From: Candidatus Pelagibacter sp.
Lineage (GTDB): Bacteria > Pseudomonadota > Alphaproteobacteria > Pelagibacterales > Pelagibacteraceae
Direction of reading: 5' to 3'
Length of the DNA: 41,745 nt
NCBI GenBank assembly: GCA_028224115.1
Contig: JAOIVP010000003.1
Coordinates: 1 to 41,745 of the forward strand
The notes under the pieces were generated by a model. It ran no database searches. It had not been told where the DNA came from and saw only the letters and a list, made by a program, of their open reading frames with translations. Made by a program: the position numbers and the translations under genes. Positions 23,861 to 33,996 of this stretch are shown here, piece by piece; position 1 is the first letter of the stretch; the number at the start of each line of letters is the position of its first letter.

Positions 23861-25264
23861 ATGTCCACTACTCTTTACGATAAAATTTGGAATGATCACC
23901 TAGTTGATCAACAAGATGATGGAACAGCATTGTTGTTCGTTGATAGACATTTAGTTCATGAAGTAACAAGCCCACAAGCTTTTGAAGGTTTAAGGAACTC
24001 TAATAGAAAAGTCAGACATCCTAATTTAACTTTAGCTGTAGCTGATCATAATGTACCAACAACAGATAGAACCAAAGGAATAGCTGATGCGGAGTCAAAA
24101 ATACAAGTAGATACTCTTGAAGCTAACTGCAAAGAATTTGGAGTACAACTTTTTGGAATGGACGATAAAAGACAAGGGATCGTTCACATAATTGGACCTG
24201 AGCAAGGTTTTACTCAGCCTGGAACTGTAATTGTATGTGGTGATAGTCATACAGCAACTCATGGCGCATTTGGGGCATTAGCATTCGGTATTGGAACATC
24301 TGAAGTTGAACATGTTTTAGCAACACAAACATTGGTTCAACAAAAAGCAAAAAATTTTAGAATAAATGTTAATGGGCAACTTCCTTTAGGAGTAACATCT
24401 AAAGATGTGATACTTCAAATTATTGGAAAAATTGGAACAGCTGGAGGAACAGGTTCAGTAATAGAATATGCGGGTGATTTAATCAGATCTTTAAGTGTTG
24501 AGCAGAGAATGACTATTTGCAATATGACAATTGAAGGTGGGGCAAGAGCAGGATTAATTGCACCAGATGAAAAAATATTTAATTACTTAAAAGGAAAACC
24601 GATGTCTCCAAAAGGAGATAATTGGGAAAAAGCTCTAAACTATTGGAATACTCTTAAAACCGATGCGGATGCAAATTTTGATCAAGAGTTGAATTTAAAT
24701 GCAGATGAAATTTTACCAATGATTACTTGGGGCACTTCTCCACAAGATGTAATTACTATAGATGGCAAAGTTCCCAATCCTCAAAGTGAAAGCGATGAGG
24801 ATAAAAAGAACTCTATTGAAAGAGCTTTAAAATATATGGGTTTAAAACCAAATATGGCAGCTAAAGACATTAAAATAGACAAGGTATTTATTGGAAGCTG
24901 TACAAATGGTAGAATAGAAGACTTAAGAGAAGCGGCTAAAATTTTGAAAGATAAAAAAATATCATCACATGTAAATGCAATGGTTGTTCCAGGCTCTGGT
25001 TTAGTAAAAGAGCAAGCTGAACAAGAAGGTTTGGATAAAATATTTGTAAGTTCTGGCTTCGAATGGAGAGAGCCAGGTTGTTCTATGTGTTTAGCAATGA
25101 ACGCGGATAAATTAAAACCTGAAGAAAGATGTGCTTCTACTTCAAACAGAAATTTTGAAGGACGACAAGGAAGAGGTGGTAGAACTCATTTAGTTAGCCC
25201 TGGTATGGCAGCAGCAGCAGCAATATCTGGAAATTTAGATGATGTGAGGAAGTATCAAAATTAA
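23861..25264 (+). CDS. leuC: 3-isopropylmalate dehydratase large subunit LeuC
   Basis: A 467-residue aconitase-family protein with the three 4Fe-4S cysteines, Cys347 (IGSCTNGR) and Cys407/Cys410 ([10 protein letters not shown]), and the [24 protein letters not shown] substrate region near residue 126. With LeuD it isomerises 2- to 3-isopropylmalate in leucine synthesis. The stop overlaps leuD as TAATG. There is no visible ribosome site before ATG 23861, only a T-rich run. It follows rplS closely and heads a leuC-leuD-leuB set; leuA is not in the window. Confidence 0.96.
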   Translation: MSTTLYDKIWNDHLVDQQDDGTALLFVDRHLVHEVTSPQAFEGLRNSNRKVRHPNLTLAVADHNVPTTDRTKGIADAESKIQVDTLEANCKEFGVQLFGMDDKRQGIVHIIGPEQGFTQPGTVIVCGDSHTATHGAFGALAFGIGTSEVEHVLATQTLVQQKAKNFRINVNGQLPLGVTSKDVILQIIGKIGTAGGTGSVIEYAGDLIRSLSVEQRMTICNMTIEGGARAGLIAPDEKIFNYLKGKPMSPKGDNWEKALNYWNTLKTDADANFDQELNLNADEILPMITWGTSPQDVITIDGKVPNPQSESDEDKKNSIERALKYMGLKPNMAAKDIKIDKVFIGSCTNGRIEDLREAAKILKDKKISSHVNAMVVPGSGLVKEQAEQEGLDKIFVSSGFEWREPGCSMCLAMNADKLKPEERCASTSNRNFEGRQGRGGRTHLVSPGMAAAAAISGNLDDVRKYQN

Positions 25265-25869
25265 TGCAAAAATTTAATACATTAAAAAGTGTGCCTGCAT
25301 ATTTACCAATAGTAAATATTGATACAGACATGATTATTCCTAAGCAGTTTTTAAAGACCATCAAAAGAACAGGACTTGGAAAAAATTTATTCTTTGAAAT
25401 GAGGTATGATGATCAAGGTAAAGAAATTGGTGACTTTGTTTTAAATCAAAATCCTTACAATGGTTCAAAGATTCTAATTGCTGGTAAAAATTTTGGATGT
25501 GGCTCTTCTAGAGAGCATGCACCTTGGGCACTATTAGATTTTGGGATAACTTGTGTAATTAGTTCTAGTTATGCTGACATATTTTATAGCAATTGTTTTA
25601 AAAATGGAATTTTACCCATAATTCTAGAAGAGGAAAAAATTAAAGAATTATCAGAATATGCAAATAGAAAAGAAGAAATTTCAGTTGATTTAAATGATGA
25701 AAAAATTATTTATGGAAATAATGAAATCAAGTTTGATGTAGATCCATTTAAAAAAAAGTGTTTACTTGAGGGACTAGACGATATTGCTCTATCTTTAAAA
25801 AAGTCAGATAAAATTGAAAATTTTGAAACAAATTTAAAAAATAAAAAACCATGGATTTTTAGTGATTAA
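25264..25869 (+). CDS. leuD: 3-isopropylmalate dehydratase small subunit LeuD
   Basis: A 201-residue swivelling domain subunit with the conserved [13 protein letters not shown] start region, the [17 protein letters not shown] motif (about 77-93) and FKNGILPI. It completes the isopropylmalate isomerase active site together with LeuC. It is coupled to leuC by TAATG and overlaps leuB by eight bases, so all three are one translational unit. Length and motifs are ordinary for the long bacterial LeuD type. Confidence 0.96.
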   Translation: MQKFNTLKSVPAYLPIVNIDTDMIIPKQFLKTIKRTGLGKNLFFEMRYDDQGKEIGDFVLNQNPYNGSKILIAGKNFGCGSSREHAPWALLDFGITCVISSSYADIFYSNCFKNGILPIILEEEKIKELSEYANRKEEISVDLNDEKIIYGNNEIKFDVDPFKKKCLLEGLDDIALSLKKSDKIENFETNLKNKKPWIFSD

Positions 25870-26968
25870 AGTTAAAAAAAGAAAAATACTTTTATTACCA
25901 GGTGATGGTATTGGCCCTGAAGTTATTGGAGAAGTAAAAAAAATTATTAATTGGTTTAATGATAATAAATCTTTAGATTTTGAAATAGATGAAGATCTAG
26001 CTGGTGGTTGTTCGTATGACAAACATGGAACACCTATAACTGACGAAGTATTTTACAAAGCTTTAGAAAGTGAAGTGGTTATGCTTGGTGCGGTTGGAGG
26101 TCCTAAATGGGATAATTTAGATTTTTCAAAAAAACCTGAAAGAGCTTTATTAAAACTTAGAAAAGAATTGAAATTATTTGCTAATTTAAGACCTGCTATA
26201 TGTTTTGAACAATTAGTTGATGCATCAACACTTAAGCCAGAAATTGTATCAGGCTTGGACATAATGATAGTGAGAGAATTAACAGGTGGAATATATTTTG
26301 GTGAGCCAAGAGGCATTAAACCAATTGATAATGGTGAAAGAAAAGGAATTAACACTCATACATATACAACTAGTGAAATTACTAGAGTGGCAAGAGTTGC
26401 TTTTGATTTAGCTAAAAAAAGATCAAACAAAGTTACTTCTTGTGAAAAATCAAACGTTATGGAAGCAGGACAACTTTGGAAAGAAGAAGTACAAGAGCTT
26501 CATGATAAAGAATATAAAGATGTAGAGTTAAGTCATATGCTTGCTGATAATTGTGCAATGCAGCTTTTGAGAAACCCAAAACAATTTGATGTAATAGTAA
26601 CTGACAATTTATTTGGTGATATGCTGTCAGATCAAGCTTCAATGTTAACAGGGTCTTTAGGACTTTTACCGTCAGCATCATTAGGTGCTAAAAATAAAGA
26701 TGGTGAAATGAGAGCTATGTATGAACCTATTCATGGATCAGCACCTGATATCGCTGGAAAAGGTATAGCTAATCCGATTGCATCAATATTAAGCTTTGCG
26801 ATGGCTCTTAGATATTCATTAGATCTTGATAATGAAGCTGATGCTTTAGAAAAAGCAGTTCAAGACGTACTAAATGACGGTCTAAGAACAAAAGATATTC
26901 TATCAGAAGGTATGAAAGAGACATCAACTTCTGAAATGGGTGATGCGATAATTTCAAAATTGCAATAA
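25862..26968 (+). CDS. leuB: 3-isopropylmalate dehydrogenase LeuB
   Basis: A 368-residue decarboxylating dehydrogenase. It shows [11 protein letters not shown] near the N-terminus, the substrate arginines in the [19 protein letters not shown] stretch, the [16 protein letters not shown] motif with its catalytic tyrosine, the metal-binding aspartates in [17 protein letters not shown], and [15 protein letters not shown] for NAD. It oxidises 3-isopropylmalate to the precursor of leucine. The start is GTG 25862, within leuD. The stop codon lies inside an 18-base palindrome that separates this operon from the DMSP genes. Confidence 0.96.
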   Translation: MIKVKKRKILLLPGDGIGPEVIGEVKKIINWFNDNKSLDFEIDEDLAGGCSYDKHGTPITDEVFYKALESEVVMLGAVGGPKWDNLDFSKKPERALLKLRKELKLFANLRPAICFEQLVDASTLKPEIVSGLDIMIVRELTGGIYFGEPRGIKPIDNGERKGINTHTYTTSEITRVARVAFDLAKKRSNKVTSCEKSNVMEAGQLWKEEVQELHDKEYKDVELSHMLADNCAMQLLRNPKQFDVIVTDNLFGDMLSDQASMLTGSLGLLPSASLGAKNKDGEMRAMYEPIHGSAPDIAGKGIANPIASILSFAMALRYSLDLDNEADALEKAVQDVLNDGLRTKDILSEGMKETSTSEMGDAIISKLQ

Positions 26969-26981
26969 TTCTAGAATTATT
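26964..26981. promoter_or_regulatory. Perfect 18-base palindrome between leuB and the dmd operon
   Basis: AATAATTCTAGAATTATT (26964-26981) is self-complementary over its full length. It overlaps the leuB stop and ends 13 bases before the dmdC start. A second, odd-centred dyad, TAGAAT-T-ATTCTA (26972-26984), overlaps its right half. It could be an operator for the DMSP genes or a weak AT-rich hairpin (seven pairs around CTAG) at the end of leuB mRNA. No T run follows, so it is not a good terminator. Confidence 0.45.
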
Positions 26982-26994
26982 CTAAACTTTACTA

Positions 26995-28758
26995 ATGCCA
27001 ACTTATACTGCACCTGTCGAAGACATGTTGTTTCTCTTTGAAAAATTAAGAGATAACAAAAATTATAATGAACTGGAAAAATATAACGAAGTCAGCTCAG
27101 ATCTAGTTAAGGACATTTTAGAAGAAGCAGCAAAAATTAATCAAAATTTAATCTTACCTCTTGCAAAGATAGGAGATGAAAGTCCTGCTGTTTTAGAAAA
27201 TGGTGTAGTTAGAACGCCCCCAGGATATAAAGAAGCTTACCAAAAGTATATAGAGGATGGTTGGACATCACTATCGTGTGATCCAAAATATGGTGGTCAA
27301 GGTATGCCAAAAACAGTTAGTGCATTCTTTGATGAAATGCTTTCGTCAGCAAGCTTATCTTTCAAATTATATAGCGAATTAAGCATTGGTGCTTACAATT
27401 GTATTAATCATCATGCACCAGAAGAAATTAAAGAAAAGTACTTACCAAAAATAGTTGAAGGAAAATGGAGTGGCACTATGTGCTTAACAGAACCAGTTTG
27501 TGGAACTGACTTAGGTCTATTAAAAACAAAAGCTTCACAACAAGCTGATGGTACATATAAAATTAGTGGTCAAAAAATATTCATCACTTCAGGTGATCAT
27601 GACTTAACTGAAAATATAATTCATTTAGTTTTAGCTAGATCAACTGACTCTCCCGCAGGAACAAAAGGTATAAGTTTATTTTTAGTTCCAAAATTTATTG
27701 TAAATGAAGATGGGACTGTAGGGCAAAGAAATGGAATATCAACAGGATCAATCGAAAGTAAAATGGGTATTAAAGGTTCTGCCACATGTGTTTTAAATTT
27801 TGATGATGCAACAGGTTATATGATTGGATCAAAAGACAAAGGTTTGAATGCAATGTTTACCATGATGAATTTGGAAAGAATTGTTGTTGGTATTCAAGGT
27901 TTAGGTATTTCGGAAATTGCATACCAAAACTCACTGGCTTACGCTAAAGAGAGAAAACAAGGAAAAACGAACAATACAAAATCAACGAATGGTGCAGATT
28001 TTATAATTGAACATGCTGATATACGAAAATCACTATTAAATATGAAATCTATTATCGAGGGAGAAAGAGCTCTTTGTTTTTGGCTTTCTCAACAAACAGA
28101 AGTTAGTCTTTATCATCCAGATGATAAAATTAAACAGGAAGCTTCTGATTATGTTTCACTGATGACCCCTGTTGTAAAATCATTATTTACTGATTTAGCA
28201 ATGGAGATAACTAATGATGCCATGCAAATTCATGGAGGATATGGATATACAAAAGATCAGGGAATTGAACAATTATACAGAGATAATAGAATTACTCCAA
28301 TTTATGAAGGAACAAATTCAGTTCAAGCAGCTGATTTAGTTTTTAGAAAACTTTCAAACAAAAATGGAAACATCATTCAAAAATTTTTAAATATGGTTAA
28401 AGGTGAGTGTGACAGCAAAAATGAAAAGGTGAAGTCATACACCAAGGAATTAGATTATTACTTGGATATTTTGCATAAATTTACAGGTTGGATTGAGGAT
28501 AAAAGTAAAATTGAAAAAGATGATGTTAGTGCAGCTGCAAATGATTATTTAAAAACGCTTGGTTATGTATCAATAGCATATTCTTGGATTAAGGTATTAG
28601 AAGTAAGTTTTGCTGATTATGAAACTAATAAAGAATTTTATGAAGATAAAATTAAAACAGCAAAATTTTATTTTGATAAAGTTTTACCAAGAGCTGAATT
28701 TCATTATAAATCTGCAATATCTGGAAGTTCAAATATAATGAATTTTAGATTTAATTAA
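26995..28758 (+). CDS. dmdC: Acyl-CoA dehydrogenase, probable methylmercaptopropionyl-CoA dehydrogenase DmdC
   Basis: A 587-residue long-form acyl-CoA dehydrogenase. The N-terminal helical domain starts MPTYTAPVEDMLFLFEKL. The middle domain has MCLTEPVCGTDLGLLKT and FITSGDHD, the flavin domain has MQIHGGYGYTKDQGIEQLYRD, and the catalytic glutamate lies in PIYEGTNSVQA. A C-terminal extension follows. Length and motifs fit the DmdC group, and the downstream dmdB and dmdA genes support it. DmdC oxidises 3-methylmercaptopropionyl-CoA to methylthioacryloyl-CoA in the DMSP demethylation pathway. A general fatty acyl-CoA dehydrogenase is the alternative reading if the gene is taken without its neighbours. 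Confidence 0.85.
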   Translation: MPTYTAPVEDMLFLFEKLRDNKNYNELEKYNEVSSDLVKDILEEAAKINQNLILPLAKIGDESPAVLENGVVRTPPGYKEAYQKYIEDGWTSLSCDPKYGGQGMPKTVSAFFDEMLSSASLSFKLYSELSIGAYNCINHHAPEEIKEKYLPKIVEGKWSGTMCLTEPVCGTDLGLLKTKASQQADGTYKISGQKIFITSGDHDLTENIIHLVLARSTDSPAGTKGISLFLVPKFIVNEDGTVGQRNGISTGSIESKMGIKGSATCVLNFDDATGYMIGSKDKGLNAMFTMMNLERIVVGIQGLGISEIAYQNSLAYAKERKQGKTNNTKSTNGADFIIEHADIRKSLLNMKSIIEGERALCFWLSQQTEVSLYHPDDKIKQEASDYVSLMTPVVKSLFTDLAMEITNDAMQIHGGYGYTKDQGIEQLYRDNRITPIYEGTNSVQAADLVFRKLSNKNGNIIQKFLNMVKGECDSKNEKVKSYTKELDYYLDILHKFTGWIEDKSKIEKDDVSAAANDYLKTLGYVSIAYSWIKVLEVSFADYETNKEFYEDKIKTAKFYFDKVLPRAEFHYKSAISGSSNIMNFRFN

Positions 28759-28760
28759 TC

Positions 28761-30377
28761 ATGAGTAGTTACGATATAAATTTAGATAAGAATAAAGCTA
28801 ATCATATTCCTCTTACTCCATTATCATTTTTGGAAAGAGCTAAAGATGTTTATCCCAATTATGAGGCAATAGTTTATGAAGATAGAAAATATACATGGAC
28901 AGAAGTTTATAAAAGAGCTGTAAAATTTGCGAGTGCATTATCTAAAATTGGAATTAGCAAAGGAGATACAGTTTCATTTTTAGCATTTAATACTCCTGAA
29001 ATTTTTGAAGCACACTATTCAGTTCCAATGACTGGTGGTGTATTAAACACAATCAACGTCAGATTAGATGCAAACACTATTGCTTATATTTTAGAGCATA
29101 GTGAAGCCAAAGTGTTAATTGTAGACAGACAGCTTCATGTAGAGGTTAAAAAAGCTTTAAATATGTTAAATAAAAAAATTACCATCATAGATATAAACGA
29201 CAAACATGCAGATCAATCAAAGTTGGAAAAAATTGGTGATTTAGAATACGAAAATTTTTTAAGCACAGGTGATGAGAATTATGATTGGAAGATGCCAGAT
29301 GATGAATGGCAAGCAATATCTTTAAGCTATACCTCAGGAACAACTGGTAATCCAAAAGGGGTTGTTTATCATCATAGAGGCGCATATTTGATGTCTACTG
29401 GAAGTTCTGTTGCGTGGAATATGCCAAATAGGTTAAATTTTTTAACAATTGTTCCAATGTTTCATTGTAATGGTTGGTGCTATCCTTGGACTATCCCAAT
29501 GTTAAATGGAAGAACTGTTTGTTTAAGAAATATAGATGTTAAGAAAATTTTTGAACTAATTGAAAAATATAATGTAACTCATTTTGGTGGTGCACCAATT
29601 ATATTAAATATGATTACAGGAGCACCAGAAGCTGATCGAAAAAAACTTAAAAATAAAGTTTATGTATTAACAGCTGGAGCCCCACCACCTAGTATAATTT
29701 TTAAGAAAATGAAAGATCTTGGCTTTGAAGTGATGCATGTTTATGGATTAACAGAAACATATGGCCATGTGACTCAATGTGCTTGGAATGATGAATGGAA
29801 TAGTTTTGACGAGGATAGACAAAATGAAATTAAAGCACGACAAGGTGTTAGATATCCAAATACCGAAGGGGTTACAGTTATGGACCCTGAAACAATGAAA
29901 GAAGTTCCATATGATGGAAAAACCATTGGCGAAATTATGATCAGAGGAAATGTTGTAATGAAAGGGTATTTTAAAGATAAAGATGCAACAGACAAAGCGA
30001 TGTCTGGTGGCTGGTTTCATACAGGTGATTTAGCAGTTATGCACCCCGATAGATATGTTAAGATTCAGGACAGATCTAAGGATATAATTATTTCTGGAGG
30101 TGAAAATATTTCATCTATTGAAATTGAAAATACGCTTGCAAAACATCCATCAGTATCTATTGCAGCAGTTGTTGCTAAACCTGATGATAAGTGGGGAGAA
30201 GTTCCATGTGCATTTATAGAAATGGTTCAAGACAAACCAGTTACAGAAAAAGAATTAATAGATTTTTGTAAAGAAACTTTAGCAGGTTTTAAAGTTCCTA
30301 AAAAAGTTGTTTTCTGTGAATTACCAAAAACATCAACAGGAAAAATTCAGAAATTTGAATTAAGAAAACAATTTTAG
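28761..30377 (+). CDS. dmdB: Acyl-CoA synthetase, probable methylmercaptopropionate-CoA ligase DmdB
   Basis: A 538-residue ANL-superfamily ligase. The AMP-binding loop is SYTSGTTGNPKGV (about 189-201), followed by YGLTETYG, the hinge region GWFHTGDLA, KDIIISGGENISS, and the C-terminal catalytic lysine in TSTGKIQK. It would activate 3-methylmercaptopropionate, the product of DMSP demethylation, to its CoA thioester with ATP. It lies two bases behind dmdC. Together with dmdA two genes on, this is, as I recall, the gene order of the characterised Pelagibacter locus, where a DmdB was shown biochemically. Confidence 0.87.
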   Translation: MSSYDINLDKNKANHIPLTPLSFLERAKDVYPNYEAIVYEDRKYTWTEVYKRAVKFASALSKIGISKGDTVSFLAFNTPEIFEAHYSVPMTGGVLNTINVRLDANTIAYILEHSEAKVLIVDRQLHVEVKKALNMLNKKITIIDINDKHADQSKLEKIGDLEYENFLSTGDENYDWKMPDDEWQAISLSYTSGTTGNPKGVVYHHRGAYLMSTGSSVAWNMPNRLNFLTIVPMFHCNGWCYPWTIPMLNGRTVCLRNIDVKKIFELIEKYNVTHFGGAPIILNMITGAPEADRKKLKNKVYVLTAGAPPPSIIFKKMKDLGFEVMHVYGLTETYGHVTQCAWNDEWNSFDEDRQNEIKARQGVRYPNTEGVTVMDPETMKEVPYDGKTIGEIMIRGNVVMKGYFKDKDATDKAMSGGWFHTGDLAVMHPDRYVKIQDRSKDIIISGGENISSIEIENTLAKHPSVSIAAVVAKPDDKWGEVPCAFIEMVQDKPVTEKELIDFCKETLAGFKVPKKVVFCELPKTSTGKIQKFELRKQF

Positions 30378-30385
30378 GAAATAAT

Positions 30386-31162
30386 TTGATATTTGAGTTA
30401 GAAAATAAAAATGTTCATGCATCAGATGCCGGACAACAATTAGACCTTAAAAAAGAAACTATTATTTTTCTCCATGGTAGTGGCCTTTCACACATTGTTT
30501 GGTCTTTAGTCGAACAATTTTTTTCAAATAAAAAATTTAATGTATTGTCAATTGATCTTCCTGGACATGGCAACTCAGATGGTCCCTGTCTTAATTCGAT
30601 AGAAAATATTGCTGACTGGCTAGAAAAAGTTTTTGTTAAATTAAAATTAGACAAAGTTATTTTGGTTGGACATTCTCAAGGATGTTTAGAGATGCTTGAA
30701 TACTCAAATAAATATAAGAGTAGATTACAAAAATTAGTTTTCATGGGAGGATCTTATAAAATGCTTGTTAATCAAGATTTAATAGACTTAGCAAAAAATG
30801 GAGACCCAGATGCTGTTAAATTAATGATGAAGTGGTGTTATGAGGGATCAAAAAAATTTATAGGTGGAAATCCTATAAAAAGAATCATCCAGTCCCCAAA
30901 AGATATAAGGAAAATATTAGCAGTAGATCTTGTTGCATGTAATAATTATTTGAATGGTTCAAATGCTGTAAAAACTATTGATTGTCCTTCAATGTTTGTA
31001 TTCGGCGCCTTAGATAAAATGGTTAACATTGAAGTTGGAAAAAAGTTTGCAAATATGGTTGAAAACTCAACTACCCATATTATTGATGGATGTGGACATA
31101 TGATTATGATTGAAAAAGCTTTTGAAATACGAGAGAAAGTCTTAGAATTTTTACAAAAATGA
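30386..31162 (+). CDS. Alpha/beta hydrolase within the DMSP operon, role unknown
   Basis: A 258-residue soluble alpha/beta hydrolase with a complete catalytic triad: Ser97 (GHSQGC), Asp210 (FGALDK) and His238 (GCGHMI), plus the oxyanion motif HGSG (30-33). The start is TTG 30386 with AGGAA about six bases upstream. It sits eight bases after dmdB and overlaps dmdA by four bases (ATGA), so it is tightly coupled to DMSP genes. No step of the published DmdA-B-C-D route needs a hydrolase of this fold. It might act as a thioesterase on a CoA intermediate or dead-end ester, which would be inference from position only. Confidence 0.85.
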   Translation: MIFELENKNVHASDAGQQLDLKKETIIFLHGSGLSHIVWSLVEQFFSNKKFNVLSIDLPGHGNSDGPCLNSIENIADWLEKVFVKLKLDKVILVGHSQGCLEMLEYSNKYKSRLQKLVFMGGSYKMLVNQDLIDLAKNGDPDAVKLMMKWCYEGSKKFIGGNPIKRIIQSPKDIRKILAVDLVACNNYLNGSNAVKTIDCPSMFVFGALDKMVNIEVGKKFANMVENSTTHIIDGCGHMIMIEKAFEIREKVLEFLQK

Positions 31163-32268
31163 AAAATTATTCAATAGCAAAATCTAGAAGACTTAGAAGT
31201 ACGCCTTATACTTCTAGAATAGAAAAACAGGGTGTAACTGCATACACTGTTTACAATCATATGCTTTTACCAGCTGCATTTGGATCTATTGCAGATTCTT
31301 ATGAGCATTTAAAAAAAGATGTACAAGTTTGGGATGTTGCAGCAGAACGACAAGTCGAAATTCAAGGAAAAGATTCTGCAAAACTTGTTCAATTGATGAC
31401 GTGTAGAGATTTATCAAAATCAAAAATAGGCAGATGTTACTATTGTCCAATCATTGATGGTTTGGGAAATTTAGTTAACGATCCTGTGGTTTTAAAATTA
31501 GCAGAAGATAAATGGTGGATATCGATTGCTGACTCAGATGTAATCTTTTTTGCAAAAGGTTTGGCCTCTGGATATAAATTTGATGTAAAAATTATTGAGC
31601 CAATTGTTGATATTATTGCAGTCCAAGGTCCTAAGTCTTTTGATTTAATGGAGAAAGTATTTGGAAAAATAATTAAAGAATTAAAATTTTTTGGTTTTAG
31701 TTATTTTGACTTTGAAGGAGCTCAACATCTAATTGCAAGATCAGGTTGGTCTAAACAAGGAGGATATGAAGTGTATGTTCAAGATACACAATCAGGCCAA
31801 CAATTGTATGATTACCTCTTTGAAGTAGGAAAAGAATTTAATGTTAAACCGGGTTGCCCTAATTTGATTGAAAGAATTGAAAGTGGGTTGCTCTCTTATG
31901 GTAATGATTTTGATAATAATGATAATCCTTTAGAATGTGGTTTTGATCAATATGTTTCATTAGACAGTGAAATCAATTTTTTAGGAAAAGAAGAATTAAA
32001 AAAAGTTAGATCAGAGGGAATAAAAAAAAAATTAATGGGAATTAAACTTGATGCTAAAGAAGTTAGTTTATCAGGATCATTAGATCTAAAAGATGAAGAG
32101 GATAATATTATCGGAGAATTGAGATCAGCGTGCTATTCCCCACATTTTAAAAAAGTTATTGGCATAGCAATGATGAAAAAACCTTACTGGGAAGTGTCCC
32201 AAGGTGTTAAAGCTGAGATAAACGGTAATATTTGTACTGGAATCGTTTGCGATTTGCCTTTCATTTAG
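31159..32268 (+). CDS. dmdA: DMSP demethylase DmdA
   Basis: A 369-residue glycine-cleavage T-protein (GcvT) family enzyme. The N-terminus ([20 protein letters not shown]) and the stretch around [20 protein letters not shown] closely match what I remember of Pelagibacter DmdA, which also has 369 residues. It moves a methyl group from dimethylsulfoniopropionate to tetrahydrofolate, leaving 3-methylmercaptopropionate. The alternative, an ordinary aminomethyltransferase GcvT, is disfavoured by neighbours dmdB and dmdC and by the absence of gcvH or gcvP. It is the last gene of the operon; asd follows after 19 bases. Confidence 0.92.
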   Translation: MKNYSIAKSRRLRSTPYTSRIEKQGVTAYTVYNHMLLPAAFGSIADSYEHLKKDVQVWDVAAERQVEIQGKDSAKLVQLMTCRDLSKSKIGRCYYCPIIDGLGNLVNDPVVLKLAEDKWWISIADSDVIFFAKGLASGYKFDVKIIEPIVDIIAVQGPKSFDLMEKVFGKIIKELKFFGFSYFDFEGAQHLIARSGWSKQGGYEVYVQDTQSGQQLYDYLFEVGKEFNVKPGCPNLIERIESGLLSYGNDFDNNDNPLECGFDQYVSLDSEINFLGKEELKKVRSEGIKKKLMGIKLDAKEVSLSGSLDLKDEEDNIIGELRSACYSPHFKKVIGIAMMKKPYWEVSQGVKAEINGNICTGIVCDLPFI

Positions 32269-32287
32269 TATAAACTTCAACAAAATC

Positions 32288-33295
32288 ATGAATATAGCTA
32301 TCGTTGGAGCCACTGGTAATGTAGGCAGAAAAATATTGGAAGTTCTTGAAAAAAAGAAGCTTGCTATAGATAATTTATATTTATTAGCATCATCAAGAAG
32401 TGCTGGTTCTAAAATTAATTTTAACGGCAAAGAACATGAGGTAATTGATCTAGAAACTTTTGATTTTTCAAAAGTTAAAATTACTTTTTTTGCAGCTGGA
32501 GGAAAAATTTCAGAAAATTTTGCTGAAATTGCAGCTAAGCATTCTTTAGTAATTGATAATTCAAGTTTTTATAGAATGGATCCAGATGTTCCTTTAATAG
32601 TTCCACAGGTTAATTCAGATCATTTAAACAATATAAAGAAAAATATTATTGCAAATCCTAACTGCTCAACAGCTCAACTTGTTATAGCATTAAAACCTTT
32701 GCATGATTTATTCAAAATTAAAAGAATAGTTGTATCAACATATCAGTCAGTTTCAGGAGGAGGTAAAGCGCCTATGGATGAATTGATTGAACAGACAAAA
32801 CAAGTTTTAAACAATAATAAGGTAGTGTCTAAAAACTTTACTAAACAAATCGCATTTAATGCAATTCCTCATATAGATGTGTTTTCGGATGAAGGATACA
32901 CAAAAGAAGAACTTAAGATGACAAATGAAACAAAAAAGATTTTAGATAAAGACATAAATCTAACAGCCACTTGTGTAAGATTGCCTGTATTAGTTTCTCA
33001 TTCAGAGTCGGTGAATATCGAATTTCAAAACTCTTTTTCATTAGAAAAAGTTAGAGATGCTTTAAATAATTTTGAAGGTTGTAAAGTAATTGATGAAAGA
33101 GCTGATGGAGGTTATTCAACACCTTTAGAAGCAGAGGGTAAAGATGAAACCTTTATTTCAAGAATAAGAGAAGATAAAACGGTCACTAATGGATTAAATA
33201 TGTGGATTGTGTCAGATAATCTCTTAAGAGGTGCAGCTTTAAATGCAGTTGAGATTGCAGAAACATTAATTAAAAATAATTTTTATGGAAAATAA
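32288..33295 (+). CDS. asd: Aspartate-semialdehyde dehydrogenase
   Basis: A 335-residue enzyme with the NADP motif VGATGNVGRK at 6-15, the active cysteine Cys126 in NPNCSTAQ, and the SVSGGGKAPMDEL and HSESVNIEF regions of the family. It reduces aspartyl phosphate to aspartate semialdehyde, feeding lysine, diaminopimelate, threonine and methionine synthesis; dapF elsewhere in the window uses this branch. It overlaps sdhC by 11 bases, so it may be cotranscribed with the succinate dehydrogenase genes, a metabolically unrelated set. Confidence 0.95.
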   Translation: MNIAIVGATGNVGRKILEVLEKKKLAIDNLYLLASSRSAGSKINFNGKEHEVIDLETFDFSKVKITFFAAGGKISENFAEIAAKHSLVIDNSSFYRMDPDVPLIVPQVNSDHLNNIKKNIIANPNCSTAQLVIALKPLHDLFKIKRIVVSTYQSVSGGGKAPMDELIEQTKQVLNNNKVVSKNFTKQIAFNAIPHIDVFSDEGYTKEELKMTNETKKILDKDINLTATCVRLPVLVSHSESVNIEFQNSFSLEKVRDALNNFEGCKVIDERADGGYSTPLEAEGKDETFISRIREDKTVTNGLNMWIVSDNLLRGAALNAVEIAETLIKNNFYGK

Positions 33296-33668
33296 AAGTC
33301 CTTTATCTCCCCATATACAAATTTATAGATGGCACATTTCATCATTAGTATCTATTACTCATAGAATAACAGGAATTATTAATATTGTTGCAATAACATT
33401 AATTTGTATTTGGGTTTCATTATTAGTTTTAGGAGACGCAAACTATAATTTAGTAAATCAACTCTTAAATTCGATGTTAGGAAAATTTATTGCATTAGGT
33501 TTAGTTTGGTCTTTTAGTTTTCAAATGTTAAGTGAAGTTAGACATCTGATAATGGACATGGGTTATGGGTTTGAATTACAAACAACTCGTATCTCAGGTC
33601 TTATAGTTATCTTTGGATCATTTTTATTAACCATTTTGATTTATTTAATAGGTAAAAACTTTATTTAA
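33285..33668 (+). CDS. sdhC: Succinate dehydrogenase cytochrome b556 subunit SdhC
   Basis: A 127-residue membrane protein with three spans. SPHIQIYRWHISSLVSITHRITG is the typical SdhC signature and holds Ser23 and Arg27, the equivalents of the quinone-site Ser27 and Arg31 in E. coli. His87 in EVRHLIMDMGYG matches the haem b ligand His84 of E. coli. It begins inside the end of asd and ends one base before sdhD. With SdhD it anchors the catalytic SdhAB dimer to the membrane. Confidence 0.93.
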   Translation: MENKSPLSPHIQIYRWHISSLVSITHRITGIINIVAITLICIWVSLLVLGDANYNLVNQLLNSMLGKFIALGLVWSFSFQMLSEVRHLIMDMGYGFELQTTRISGLIVIFGSFLLTILIYLIGKNFI

Positions 33669-33669
33669 T

Positions 33670-33996
33670 ATGAATTTAGCTGCAAAAAAATGGATATTTC
33701 TAAAAATATCATCAGCAATCTTATTACCTTTAATGTTTTGGTTTGTGGTAAATTTTATAGCAATTTACGATAGTAATTACTTCGAATTAGTAGAATTTTT
33801 TTCTAACTCAGTTTCTAAATTTTTATTTAGCTTATTTATTATTTTCGCTTATTTTTTTTCAGCATTAAGTATTAGTGAGGTTTTTGAAGACTATATAAAA
33901 GACGATAAAATCAAATATGTCGCAAACAGACTTTTATTTATTTCTGCTATAATAATTCCATTATTAACAATTATTTTTCTATTTAATCTTAACTAA
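33670..33996 (+). CDS. sdhD: Succinate dehydrogenase membrane anchor SdhD (no histidine)
   Basis: A 108-residue, three-span protein located exactly where sdhD belongs, with the conserved EDY motif (Asp74-Tyr75, equivalents of E. coli Asp82-Tyr83 at the quinone site). The whole protein contains no histidine: the haem b ligand, 11 residues before the Asp in E. coli (His71), falls on Phe63. The frame is intact through this region, so an indel artefact is unlikely. Its end overlaps sdhA as TAATG. Identification depends on position, size and EDY, since SdhD is poorly conserved. Confidence 0.85.
   Translation: MNLAAKKWIFLKISSAILLPLMFWFVVNFIAIYDSNYFELVEFFSNSVSKFLFSLFIIFAYFFSALSISEVFEDYIKDDKIKYVANRLLFISAIIIPLLTIIFLFNLN

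Noticed and set aside
31159..32268. GcvT aminomethyltransferase of the glycine cleavage system
   Set aside because: Neighbouring dmdB and dmdC, the 369-residue length and recalled sequence match to Pelagibacter DmdA favour DMSP demethylase; no gcvH or gcvP is near.
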